64,000 nt of DNA from Phlyctochytrium arcticum (Eukaryota > Chytridiomycota > Chytridiomycetes > Chytridiales > Chytridiaceae), in the NCBI GenBank assembly GCA_025602905.1, contig JAHLKI010000001.1, forward strand, positions 1,488,001-1,552,000. Direction: 5' to 3'. Shown one piece after another: positions 54,833 to 63,755 of the stretch; the first letter of the stretch is position 1, and the number at the start of each line of letters is the position of its first letter. The notes beneath the pieces were generated by a model, which was not told the DNA's origin, made no database searches, and saw only the letters and a program-made list of their open reading frames with translations. Position numbers and translations under genes: made by a program.

Positions 54833-57728
54833 TCATTCTTCGTCATCGCCATCATCGTCTTCCAACTCGACTTCTCCAGATGTGCAAGCCAAATTGGTGA
54901 CCCAACTTTTCCAATGCTTTACGCAAATCTCTTGCATGAGATGCTCACACGGATCTTGCTGGAAAGAATCGCAATGACAGGCGGGAATGATTTTAGAAAC
55001 TGGAGAGTCGACGGTTAGCCACTCTATCTTATCCGGCTTGACTTTTGAAGCGCTCGCGTTTGGCTTCGGCGTAATGTCGCCCAGCGGCTGGCGGTCTTCA
55101 AGGTTCGGGGCATTGGGAGTATTGTCGGCGACTGGTTGGCGGGGTTGGCGGTCTTCGGGCTGCTTGACAAAATCATAGGCACGGTATTCCTCCAGCTTCG
55201 TGATGGAACCAAGGTTTAAATCCGCACTCCAAAAAGGCAAAGGCAGAATTCTCTCTGAGATAAATGCCAAGACCCCAGGAGCCGGTTTTACGAAAGAAAA
55301 AGTTCCATTCTCTTTCCTCCGCTTAGGAGGACTAGCCTCCATGGCGTCGGTGAGACTGTGATCACTCATCAGCTGGTAACCCGGCACGAGCTTTTGCGAG
55401 GCCGAGTGTTGCTTCTCCTTACTGCCTTGAATTGAAAAGCTCCCGTCGACCGCCATGACTCGCTCGAATATTTTGGTGACATACGTGGCCATGGTGGCGA
55501 GCTGTTCATTGTAATAGGTTGCGCGTCCACTTGCTGCGGTACCCCGCGATGCATCGCTGGCAGGAAAGGAGCCCATGAGATGCGAGTGGGCGATGCGCCT
55601 TTCCTTCTCCAGCTTGTTCTGCTTCGCTGCTTCCGCTAAAAACGCGGATGCCCCAATGTCGGATACAGCGGTAATGAACATCGTGTTTACAACAGCGGAG
55701 TTTTCCGAATCATACGGTCTCAAGGCGGCACGAATAACGGAGTGGAAGACTTCCAGATCTTCCGAGCTTGCCCAGGGGAGGAAGCTGCGGAGGGCTCTCA
55801 AAACCTCCTCCTTTTTCATACCCTTGAAGTAATGAAGGTTGCCGAGAATGTATAGGATGATGTTGACATAATTCTTTTTCCCGTATCTGATAAAGAATGG
55901 GAGGAGACGCTTGCAAACATCACGGTATTTTCCCATATCACCAGATGCCATAACATTGCCGGCGTCAAGTGCCATAGGTAGGTCCTCGTCGAAACCGCGC
56001 AGCAATGCCTCTACAAAAGTTCGCTGCACATCTGTCATTTGGTCTTTGCGTGCTTCATACAGTGCCTTCATCTCTTGACGACATTCATTCCAAGCCAAAA
56101 AAATCATCGAGAGAAGCATCACCCGCCTTTCCGGCCTCATTTTAACCACCGAGACAGTGAAATTTGGGAAAGCGGAACCCCAAATGGGCATAAAGAGCCC
56201 AAAGTTCCAAAGAATCAAAGCTATAGACGCTCGGTTAATAATTTGTCAGACCATAAGTCAGTTACCACAAACCTTGCTGTGCATTGAGGGCGATATGCAT
56301 GCCGTCCGGCCACGCGAGCAACGCTGTCCGGAGACTCCGCCCTGGCTGCCCCCAAATGACCTTGAGGACATTGACCCACACGTAGTAGTCCCCTACTACC
56401 CACGTGCATCCGTTTGGGTATTCTCTGACAAAATCCATCATGAGTTGGACCAGAGTTTGGACATCCTGCCAGGTCTTCATCTTATTGGGGACGGCAGCGA
56501 AAATTTTGAAATCTTTCAATTGCGCCGCTTTTGTTGAAAGGTCGAATTGATAAAGTGTTCGAAATTTTCGGTCATCCAAAGACTCCAAAAAGTGGTCAAC
56601 ATAGTTGAGTGATGATGAGTATTGAGTGGATGAGGGCAACGAAGCCAGAACAAAGTCTTCAGCATCAGTTTTGGTGGGATCCGACATGACACTGAAGTCG
56701 ATGTAAGGCTGTTCTGGTCTTGGGAGTGGGGCAAGGGTTTCACCAAAGTTTTCAGAGACATTCGGTGGAGCCTTCTGATAGAATTTGACAGCCAGGTTAG
56801 CCTGGGTGTATGCTTCTGAGAACTTGGAAGTGTTCGCTGATCCCGGGCTTCCTCGAACGCGAACGCGATTAAAATCGTCAAGTTTGAGAATGATCACTTC
56901 CGCACCGCTAGCGACTCTAGCCTCCAAGTCGACCTTGCTCTGATCCACGGTAACTATCATCTTTTTCCGCCAGTGCCTTGGTGCAAATGACAGGTTCAGT
57001 GCAGACAACAGCTCCTTGTCTGTGTCAGTGAGAGATTCGCAGGTGGTGAGAACGTGCTGTTTGACATAATTAATTGAGGATGTATGGTCTAGCAAGCTAG
57101 CAGCCTGCATTGCGATCGCCACCATGATCACGCGCCTTCGTCTACCCAAATCTGTTTTCCATGAAGAGGCCTCAAACCCGAGAAAAGTCGCCATCTTGGT
57201 TGCCAGTTGGTCACAGTTCGAGTCGAGATGATCGATAAACTCCTCCAGACTGGCTGCAAACGGCATTGGAGAGGTGAAAGGGTTTTCGCGTAATAACTTT
57301 GTGGATTCTTTGATGTTGATGGGTTTGGGTTTGGGGGTGGGGGTGGGAGTTGGGAGTGTTGCGACAATGGTAATGGGAGGAGTATCAGTTTGTGTACCGG
57401 CATCAGTGTGGTGGCTCACAGCAGGCTCGTCCTCCACCAATGTCCTTCTTCCGAATCTTTCAGGATGCTGCTCAGCAAAGCTCTTGAAGCATCTGTTACA
57501 GAAGACTGCTTGAAGAATCCAATTCTCCTTGCTATCATAATGCAGCTTCGATCCATGCGATTGTAAAAAGGCAATATCCGAAAGATCACGAACGTAGAAG
57601 TTCCCAGATTCTTTGCACCGACACTTCATACATCCAGCAGCATATAGCACTACCCGCTGTGATTTCCTCTTCACCCTCTTCAGTTCACAGACTCGCGGAC
57701 TATCGAGAATCGCGTCGGTGTCGCTCAT
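54833..57728 (-). CDS. Transposase of element A2, intact (947 aa), DUF6589-like core with SWIM-type finger
   Basis: Exons 57728-56273 and 56220-54833 with a 52-bp intron (GTTTGT to TATAG). TGG is kept where A1 has a stop. N-terminal Cys pairs CMKCRCK and FCNRCF may bind zinc; a Pro-rich linker follows (residues ~115-140). The core has VIILKLDDFNRVRV, WVVGDYYVWVNVLK, WPDGMHIALNAQQ and, across the intron, LILWNFGLFMPIWG. This resembles DUF6589 proteins (D-N near the start, GD, then H with a trailing helix), which I infer to be the catalytic RNase H-like fold. The C-terminal CHC-x8-CEHLM is SWIM-like, and the protein ends in an acidic tail (EVELEDDDGDDEE). The 8-bp duplication and CCCAGG ends go with it. 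Family assignment uncertain; transposase role well supported by structure. Confidence 0.78.
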
Positions 57729-58147
57729 CTTGACTTGCAGCCTGAGGCTTTCGCATACACCGTATGGGCTTGACCTTCGATTCCGAGTTAGAATATAGGC
57801 CCAAAAACAATCTGTGTGAATGCCAATACTTATCTCCAGCTGGCCTCTTGCTCAGGAGCAGCAAAAAAAGAAGGGAAATAATAGCCAATCATGTTCGTTT
57901 GGCACGATGTAACCATTACAAAATGGCGCCAAAGAAGCTTGTACCACAAATGAATCTGATACTCATACTTCTTGTTCAGCGAAATGTCGCGCCGGTAGGC
58001 CATCTTTTGGAGCTTTCCAGTAGCAGCATGCTGGTCAAAGATTCTGGAGAGTGCTTTTGACGCTGGCGGAGATCGCGTATTACCTCAGCAGCGCAGCGCA
58101 ATTATTTCCTTTTTAGTACAGGGTTGATTTAACTAAAGCTGGGAGGT

Positions 58148-58155
58148 CCGCCCTG
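58148..58155. repeat. Target-site duplication of the MULE-like element, left copy
   Basis: CCGCCCTG, part of the right TIR of transposon A2. The partner is at 60644-60651. Confidence 0.9.
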
Positions 58156-60643
58156 GGGAGCGTCTCGGGCGAGGTAATATCCGGTTCCAATCGCTCAGAC
58201 AACCAAGCCACCTCCGGACCGACAGCTCGGTAACAACGTCCAGACCAAGGAATTCGAAATACAAGTTCACAACATATATTGCCAACCAAAAAAGTTTAAA
58301 CTATCTATTCGCTCTTCTATCTTCTATTTCTAGTGCCATTTCCAAACTTGGGTTGTAGTCTGACTAGTATAGCCTTCTAATTGAGCTAAGAATCGTTCCA
58401 TCATCGCTTCAAAAATGGGGTTTGCTTCAAGGTGGTCCTCGAGCTTGAAATGGAAGCTTTGAAGTTGCTCCACAGCTGCCTTTACGCGGGTTTTGCGGTG
58501 GTTCTTCTTGACCTGCGCCGGAGTCACCACAATTTCCCTGACAGGCGCCGTTCCTCGGCCCCAATAAAGCTCAAATCCCGATTCTTCAAAATCTCCAATA
58601 AACCTTTCCCACGCGGCGTCGGTGAAAATGGTCTCCTCCGCGCACATGTCTTGGTGAAAGAGATGGACACACGGGAGCATATACTGGCGGGCAAACATGC
58701 AATTGCAGTCGAGGTTGTCGATTTGGGGCACTGGCTTACCCTTTTCGATGCGAACGGCGACCATCATAATCTGATCGACCACAAGACGTTGTAATGGATG
58801 CGGTAACTTTGCTAGAGCAGGATACTGGGCAGTGTGAGTCAAGCGCTTACGGCGGAACGTGTAATCTTGCTGTGCCGCGTTTTTAGCGTAGCGCTCGTTG
58901 ACATTCACAATAGTTTTGACCGCCCCACAAAGTGTAGCAGTTGGCTTGCCAACATCCTTTAATTGCTTGTGGTAGGACTCGAGAGCGTTGGTCGAGGTTA
59001 TCTGCAGGAGCACTGGCGAATGCTGCCTTGCACCCATCGACCAACATTCAAGATGATCCGTGTTGGTCCAGTTTCTTTTAAGATATGTCGCCATATGTGC
59101 AGGAGCTCCGGCGATTGCTTCGTCGACCAATTGACGGCAACCGAGGCGGGTCCTCTTATTAAGAGCATGCATCATCTTGGCGTATGTCGCACGGTGACTG
59201 GTCAAATGCTTCATAAACGTACGCATGACGTGAACCTGGAATAGTGAGCGTCAGTCTCTCTCCTCGTTAGCCTCTTTCCTGAATGCCACATTAAACAAGG
59301 AAAAAGCATGCCAAACCTTGCAATAATAAATACGGGGTGTTTCTTCACCAGCTGCCATGCCTGGAAAAGCCTTCCGGATGCCAAGGTTCTCAATATGAGA
59401 TTGGTCAATCATCACATTGTTTGGAATCCACTTCTTTCCAGTTTCAGCGAGAACAAGATTTCGCAAGGCATTAAGCCCAGAGTACACACCCTCGCCGTTT
59501 TCACGCTGAGCAAAAAATTGTCCGGCTGGAACCCAAGACCCTGTTTTATTCCGCACCATGCACGTAAATAGCCTCCAGTCCCAGCGGTTCGTCTTGTGGG
59601 TGGAATCCATCAACACAAGATAAATACATTCCTGCAGTACCTTCAATTCTTCTTTTCTGCCAAATGCTAATCCTTCAGTGGCACCAATTTCGTCAGTAGG
59701 GGCAACAAGAAAGCGCTGGGTGACATATCCAGCCTTTTGTAGTTCTTGTTCTGCCTCAACTACATCTGGATCCTGAATTTGCGATTCGGGGTTTGTTTTG
59801 AATTCAGGGTCTCTTCTTTTGGCATTCCAGACAGTTTTAGCTGTCAAAAGATCGACACCCAGTGTCGCGAAATATTGTGGGTCAAATTCCTTGGCAACCA
59901 TTACAGGTAAGACGCCTGCGATTTCCTTGGACTGGTAGGGCTTGAAAGCCTCGCTATTGATGATCTCCTGTGCAGCAGCGCATATTTTGCGTCGATCGAC
60001 GTCTTCCAATGTATGGTGTAAGTGCTTTGTTCCATACTGCGGCTGAAGGTCGACCGAAACCATGGCGGTCTGAGTATCCTCCACAACGCGCAATCCAACG
60101 GGACAATCTATAGGAATGTGAGTCGAAGTTACTCGTCTCTTGATTGAGCCAGTATCATCTTCACGGGGTCCCGAAGAATGAGGCTGTCGCTTCGCTGCCA
60201 TTCGACAGGTGTATATTGTCGTGACTTTAACGGACCTTCTCGTGCCGGCTGATGCTTTCTTGTTGAGTCTAGTCCACATGTTATCCGCCACTTGCCACTG
60301 CTCATCAAACTCTTTCTTGGTCAGTGTAAACTTTGCAGCGGGTTGGTAAAGTCGTTCTCGGACTTCTTTGAGGAGTAAACTGGACTGGGTCATTTTCTTG
60401 AAACAATTGGTTAAATAACAGACCAAAGGCATGTGTTGCTGTAACGTTACCTATGCACAGGACTATTGGCGAATTGTACAATTGCGATGTATCGTGAGAT
60501 CTTAAGAGGCAATGTGTGTCGGAGTCGCTTCGCGCACTTTGAAATTCGCGCACTTTGAAATTTTCGTTTGTTTAGATCTGACCGAGAGGTCGGCTTGTCT
60601 CCCGGCGATTGGAACCGGATATTACCTCGCCCGAGACGCTCCC
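58156..60643 (-). mobile_element. MULE-like transposon (2,488 bp), nested in the end of A2
   Basis: Perfect terminal inverted repeats of 39 bp beginning GGGAGCGTCTCGGGCGAGG, with further similarity inward (AGACAA). Flanked by the perfect 8-bp duplication CCGCCCTG, in the 8-11 bp range typical of Mutator-like elements. It carries a single spliced transposase gene. It sits within the last two bases of A2, so it inserted after A2. Confidence 0.95.
58330..60432 (-). CDS. MULE transposase with SWIM zinc finger, intact
   Basis: Exons 60432-59317 and 59235-58330, joined in phase 0 across an 81-bp intron (GTTTGG to TCCAG); 673 aa. The N-terminus is helical with a basic segment (TTIYTCRMAAKRQPHSSGPR). 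The MULE transposase domain has YLVLMDSTHKTNRWDWRLFT (first Asp), NNVMIDQSHIENLGIRKAFP (second Asp) and YYCKVHVMRTF. A C-terminal SWIM finger, LDCNCMFARQYMLPCVHLFH (CxC-xn-CxH), is the usual MULE ending. All motifs are present in one frame and the TIRs are perfect, so the element may be recently active. The next-nearest A2 transposase also ends in a SWIM-like motif but is otherwise unrelated. Confidence 0.9.
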
Positions 60644-60651
60644 CCGCCCTG
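60644..60651. repeat. Target-site duplication of the MULE-like element, right copy
   Basis: CCGCCCTG, partner of 58148-58155. It is followed by GG, completing the A2 terminus. Confidence 0.9.
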
Positions 60652-60653
60652 GG

Positions 60654-60661
60654 CGATGTCT
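60654..60661. repeat. Target-site duplication of transposon A2, right copy
   Basis: CGATGTCT, partner of 54167-54174, directly after the duplicated CCTGGG end of A2 (60648-60653). Confidence 0.9.
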
Positions 60662-60810
60662 GCCTGCTTTTGGTTTCAACAATTGTCTGCAGGTGGCTTA
60701 TGTCAGTGGCACAGATATCAAAAAGTAGCGCGTGGGCGGCGTGAAAACATCGGTTCTGTACAGAGGGCAGTACTAGAGGCAGTACTAGAGGCAGCACTAG
60801 AACCAGTACA
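60662..60810. promoter_or_regulatory. Displaced promoter of Crinkler 2 / upstream region of right chromodomain ORF
   Basis: Holds the inverted counterparts of the Crinkler 1 upstream blocks (CAGGTGGCTTATGTCAGTGG, CACAGATATCAAAA) followed by tandem GGCAGTACTAGA units (60766-60795). Before A2 inserted, this stretch directly preceded the Crinkler 2 start. Confidence 0.65.
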
Positions 60811-61119
60811 GTGCATTCATATAGATTCTCAAGGAAAACGCCCTCCAGGGACTTTTTCCAGCATACACTTTGCCGGCTTGTTCCAACACAAACGACTCCA
60901 TTACCCGCTCAGCCCGTCAATCCTCCAACAACTCAGGAAGGATATTACGAGGTAGACTACATCATTGACAAGCGAACTCACATGGTAGATGGAGAGGAAG
61001 GGGTCGAATTCCTTGTAAAGTGGGTCGGGTATAACAACCCACAAGACAATTCGTGGGTTCCGCTTCGAGATTTTGGAGACAATAGGGAAGCAATTTACGA
61101 GTTTGAACCGAATAGTTGA
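60811..61119 (+). CDS. Chromodomain ORF, right-arm copy
   Basis: 102 codons, near-identical to 46581-46273 over the chromodomain (YYEVDYIIDKRTHMV, EEGVEFLVKWVGYNN, NSWVPLRDFGDN). The first residues differ because of an indel (KTPSRDFF versus KTPFQGLF). No integrase follows it in this arm. It is either the C-terminal piece of the lost integrase or a free chromodomain protein. Confidence 0.65.
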   Translation: MHSYRFSRKTPSRDFFQHTLCRLVPTQTTPLPAQPVNPPTTQEGYYEVDYIIDKRTHMVDGEEGVEFLVKWVGYNNPQDNSWVPLRDFGDNREAIYEFEPNS

Positions 61120-61375
61120 TCATTTACATAGGAAAGATCACAATACATTTTCTCGTAATAGGATGCATCGGAAAGGAGAAAAAATCGTAAAGTTTCGCCA
61201 TAGGATGCATCGGAAACGAGAAAACATCGGAAAAAATCATCGGTTTAGCAAAAGTCGTTTAAAAGGAGATTAGAGTAAGAAAAAGGTGTTTTAGACACAA
61301 AAAGGCAAAAATGAGAGATTTAACATATGAAAAGTGCCAAACTGCGATGTAAAAGCCGCGAAAATCAATTGTTTC
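61120..61375 (+). repeat. Short tandem GGATGCATCGGAAA repeats and spacer
   Basis: ATAGGATGCATCGGAAA occurs at 61158 and 61200 within GAGAAAA-rich DNA. No gene. The equivalent left-arm position carries the integrase relic instead, so this arm has lost that segment. Confidence 0.5.
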
Positions 61376-61452
61376 AAAAGTGGGTAACGGAACGTTTATA
61401 CGGGGGAACCCTTTAAGAGTACGGCGTTATAAACGTTCCGTTACCCACTTTT
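61376..61452. repeat. Fold-back repeat with perfect 25-bp arms
   Basis: Arms AAAAGTGGGTAACGGAACG...TATA (61376-61400) and its exact complement (61428-61452) flank a 27-nt loop. It is not found in the left arm, so it could be a small fold-back insertion or a structured site. Confidence 0.85.
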
Positions 61453-61675
61453 TGTCGTTCCAGTAAAATGGAGGGAGTCAGATATGTTCCAGGGTAGTTT
61501 GCTCGAAGAATGGAGAGAAAGCAGAAACGGTATTTAGACATATTACAATTGCTAGTTGTTTATAGAGTTTTGTTATCATTCTTTTAACAATTCGCGCCCC
61601 TAGGTCGTTATCGTCTACTATTATAGCAAACCGCATTAACTTAATATATTGCAACAAAAGAAACGGTATTTCGCA

Positions 61676-61768
61676 AGAAACAAATTTTACAAAGAACTCC
61701 GAGCGGTGGTGCCGGAGAAACGAACAAATTCGGCTCGATACTTTGTAGGTATATTATTGAAGAAGTGA
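61676..61768 (+). pseudogene. C-terminal remnant of the SF3 primase-helicase, right arm
   Basis: 31 codons, RNKFYKELRAVVPEKRTNSA then RYFVGILLKK and a stop. It matches the last residues of the left-arm protein (RNTFYKELRAVVSEKRTKTT, RYFVGIEWKNE). Everything N-terminal to it is missing, showing that the right arm once carried the full gene or received only its end in the inverted repeat. Confidence 0.85.
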
Positions 61769-61792
61769 TTGAATCGGGGATTGATGAAGAGG

Positions 61793-62170
61793 GGTGACAG
61801 TTTTGTGGAAAAGGTGACAGTTTTTGTGACAGTTTTTTTTTGTACCTGACACACTCGATACATGTAGGGAAAGTGAAAGTTTATAATAGATTAGTGGTGT
61901 GTTTCTATGGAGTAAAAAAAAAGGTGACAGTTGTGACAGTTTTTTTGTATGTTTATGATTCTTATAAAATTTTATTTTGAGTGAGAGAAAGAATAATGGA
62001 TATTCTTCTTCTCACTAGTCTAAAAACTATATCCCCAGGGACTTTACCTCGAAAAAACTGTCACAACTGTCACCTACATGTAAAGTGGAGGGAAATAGAT
62101 AATAGGAAGTGTCTCTGACTCGAGACGTGGAGTAAAAAAAAGTGTCACGAAAAGTGTCACCTTTTTTTTG
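61793..62170. repeat. GGTGACA iteron cluster, right arm
   Basis: Five exact GGTGACA/TGTCACC heptamers plus several GTGACAG variants, usually next to T-runs, in the same relative position as the left cluster (after the helicase 3' end). TACATGTA-type boxes (61858, 62071) match those at 41260 and 41473. Confidence 0.75.
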
Positions 62171-62319
62171 GGATGACATCGATATCGATATGTCTTATCC
62201 AGAAATGAATTCAGAATGGATATCGATAACAGAGAATGTTATAAAGGATTGAAAGTCCCGTAGGGAGGCCGCTCCATTATCCGAATTATCCGAATCAGAA
62301 TCATCACCACTCGAGAAAG

Positions 62320-62661
62320 ATGGAGCGATTGGAACAACGAGTACTGGACTTTATCAATTTGGACATATCGGAGGAATTCAAAGCAGCGGATAGAATCGTG
62401 AAGAAGCATACAGCGGCTCTGGATTTTATCAAGGAAGAGATGAAGAATTTCGAAATAACCAAGGTGTCAATAAAGGATGGGAATAAAATGAAGACATTAT
62501 TCTTCAACATTCGAAAAATGAACCGAGTGGATGTGCGGTCTTTACCAATGGATATACGAGACGCCCATATGAAGCCGTCAGTTGTATGGATGAGAAATGT
62601 TTCAGTAGAGGAATTGGAGGAAGCCCAAGAATCACTGCCAAAAAGGACAAGATTGGAGTAA
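62320..62661 (+). CDS. Small protein, right-arm copy (113 aa)
   Basis: Starts MERLEQRVLDFINLDISEEF. It is the diverged homologue of the left-arm protein at 40557-40907 (see NIRKMNRVDVRSLPMDIRDA). It keeps a full open frame although the arms differ strongly at the DNA level. Subterminal position, reading outward toward the right palindrome. Function unknown. Confidence 0.6.
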   Translation: MERLEQRVLDFINLDISEEFKAADRIVKKHTAALDFIKEEMKNFEITKVSIKDGNKMKTLFFNIRKMNRVDVRSLPMDIRDAHMKPSVVWMRNVSVEELEEAQESLPKRTRLE

Positions 62662-62945
62662 AGGCTTTTAATAAATCGTTGTAATAAATCGTTGTAATAA
62701 ATCGTTGTAACAAATTGAAAGTCCCGTAAATGAGCGTATTACACGGTGTAATGAGCGTATTACACCGGTGAAGACTTGTAAATGGGGCGAAGAATATTCT
62801 TCGCCGACTTGTAAGGTGTGAAATTTTGACAGAAGAAATTTGTGAATTTTCTGGAAGTCCCGTACACAGCGTATTACACGGTGTAAAGCCCGGTGTAAAG
62901 TCCGGTGTAATGTGGCCCATAGTTGGCCCATAGTTGGAATCTCCC

Positions 62946-63009
62946 CTGTGATAGTGCATAACCAAATCCCATAGTATATACTATGGGATTTGGTTATGCA
63001 CTATCACAG
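62946..63009. repeat. Perfect 64-bp palindrome, right end of the 23-kb element
   Basis: Begins CTGTGATAGTGCATAACC with core TAGTATATACTA, mirrored without mismatch. Outer and central 12-mers are as in the left palindrome; the intervening 14 bp per arm share no sequence with the 21+ bp of the left one. Confidence 0.95.
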
Positions 63010-63120
63010 CCATAATGCCCTCATTCGCGATCTCATGCAGATGCAGATCAGTCAGGTCTGGTTATGCCTGTTGTTGTTTCACTTGAAATCACAAGTTTGA
63101 CTAGTTTACCCTAGGCAAGA

Positions 63121-63755
63121 ATGGAAACCACCACTGCCGAAAGTTCTCGCGTTACTTCATTTGTTGGATCCTTCATGGCAGCGGCACGCACACCAGAGGG
63201 ACAACGTGTCATTTCTCATTTGACTGGTCCGGTAGCAGGTATACTATATCAGCATTTGCCCTCTCCATTCGACATGGCGCTGCAGAGTCACAGATTTGCC
63301 GAAACTAATTCAATGAAATAGGCGCATCCAACTCCCATGCCACAGCTGCCCACAATAGTGCACCCTCAACAACAGCATCAGCATCAGCATCAGCGGCGTC
63401 AGCAAATCGTCCCATCCCCCCGTATGTGATGGACCGCAGCCTCCGAACAGTGAAAGACGCGTGGCTTGAGTATGCAGAAGGGTTTGAGAGGTCGAATGGT
63501 GGTAGGTCCATCCGTTACATGGACACGACTTATGGATCCGTGTGGAGAAGCTCGCAGCGTCAATGGTATTCGCGCAGGAATCAGTTGTGGAAGGCCATCA
63601 AGGCTAGGGCTACCATCAGCAACTTAACCGAGCTCGAGATTGCAGTAATGATGGACCATGAAAGAGCGTTCGATGGAACAGAACGGCGAAAGCCTGCTAT
63701 TTCCCTGGCTCACTATCAAGACATTACTCTGAAAGGAGCAGCTTCTGCGGAATGA
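63121..63755 (+). CDS. GCR1_C-type DNA-binding domain protein
   Basis: Exon 1 from ATG 63121 (METTTAESSRVTSFVGSFMA). A probable ~82-bp intron (GTATAC at about 63239 to AATAG at 63320) joins in frame to a Ser/Ala-rich linker (STTASASASAASANR). The domain follows: SLRTVKDAWLEYAEGFERSN, DTTYGSVWRSSQRQWYSRRN and LWKAIKARA. The W...G...W(R)...YSRR arrangement is the GCR1_C fold known from yeast Gcr1 and from Crypton-type and other fungal transposon proteins. No tyrosine recombinase is visible in the remaining 245 bp of the window. It could be a domesticated or transposon-derived transcription factor. It lies 112 bp outside the 23-kb element. Confidence 0.7.

Larger units (their letters stand above)
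54175..58157 (-). mobile_element. TIR DNA transposon, copy A2 (3,983 bp), intact
   Basis: Same length as A1 and in inverse orientation. TIRs run from CCCAGGACGGACC at 54175 to GGTCCGCCCTGGG at 58157. A perfect 8-bp target duplication CGATGTCT is recovered once the MULE inserted at its right end (58156-60643) is removed; the last bases of A2 are duplicated after the MULE (to 60653). It inserted between Crinkler 2 and its promoter. Its only gene is the transposase at 54833-57728. 54181-54832 is the noncoding tail with no ORF of note. Confidence 0.93.
40055..63009. mobile_element. ~23-kb virus-like composite element with two inverted arms and Crinkler cargo
   Basis: Bounded by two related perfect palindromes. 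The arms are diverged inverted copies: CCAACTAT repeats, TTACACCGGTGTAA palindromes, a stretch with GAATATTCTTCGCCGACTTG, a ~115-aa ORF, iterons, the helicase C-terminus, the chromodomain ORF, a common promoter, a Crinkler, and parts of the Crinkler 3' flank (48.68-48.73 kb versus 50.63-50.68 kb inverted). Only the left arm keeps a full helicase, an HTH gene and an unknown ORF. The right arm is interrupted by transposon A2 plus a MULE (54175-60653). The integrase is fragmentary. No capsid, packaging ATPase or DNA polymerase is visible. It resembles Polinton-like elements in having long inverted ends, an SF3 helicase and a chromodomain/integrase, but matches no class I know. Confidence 0.75.

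Noticed and set aside
40055..63009. Capsid, packaging ATPase, protease or PolB genes expected for a Polinton or virophage
   Set aside because: Looked for in all frames; none recognisable, so I did not call it a virus or a canonical Polinton.
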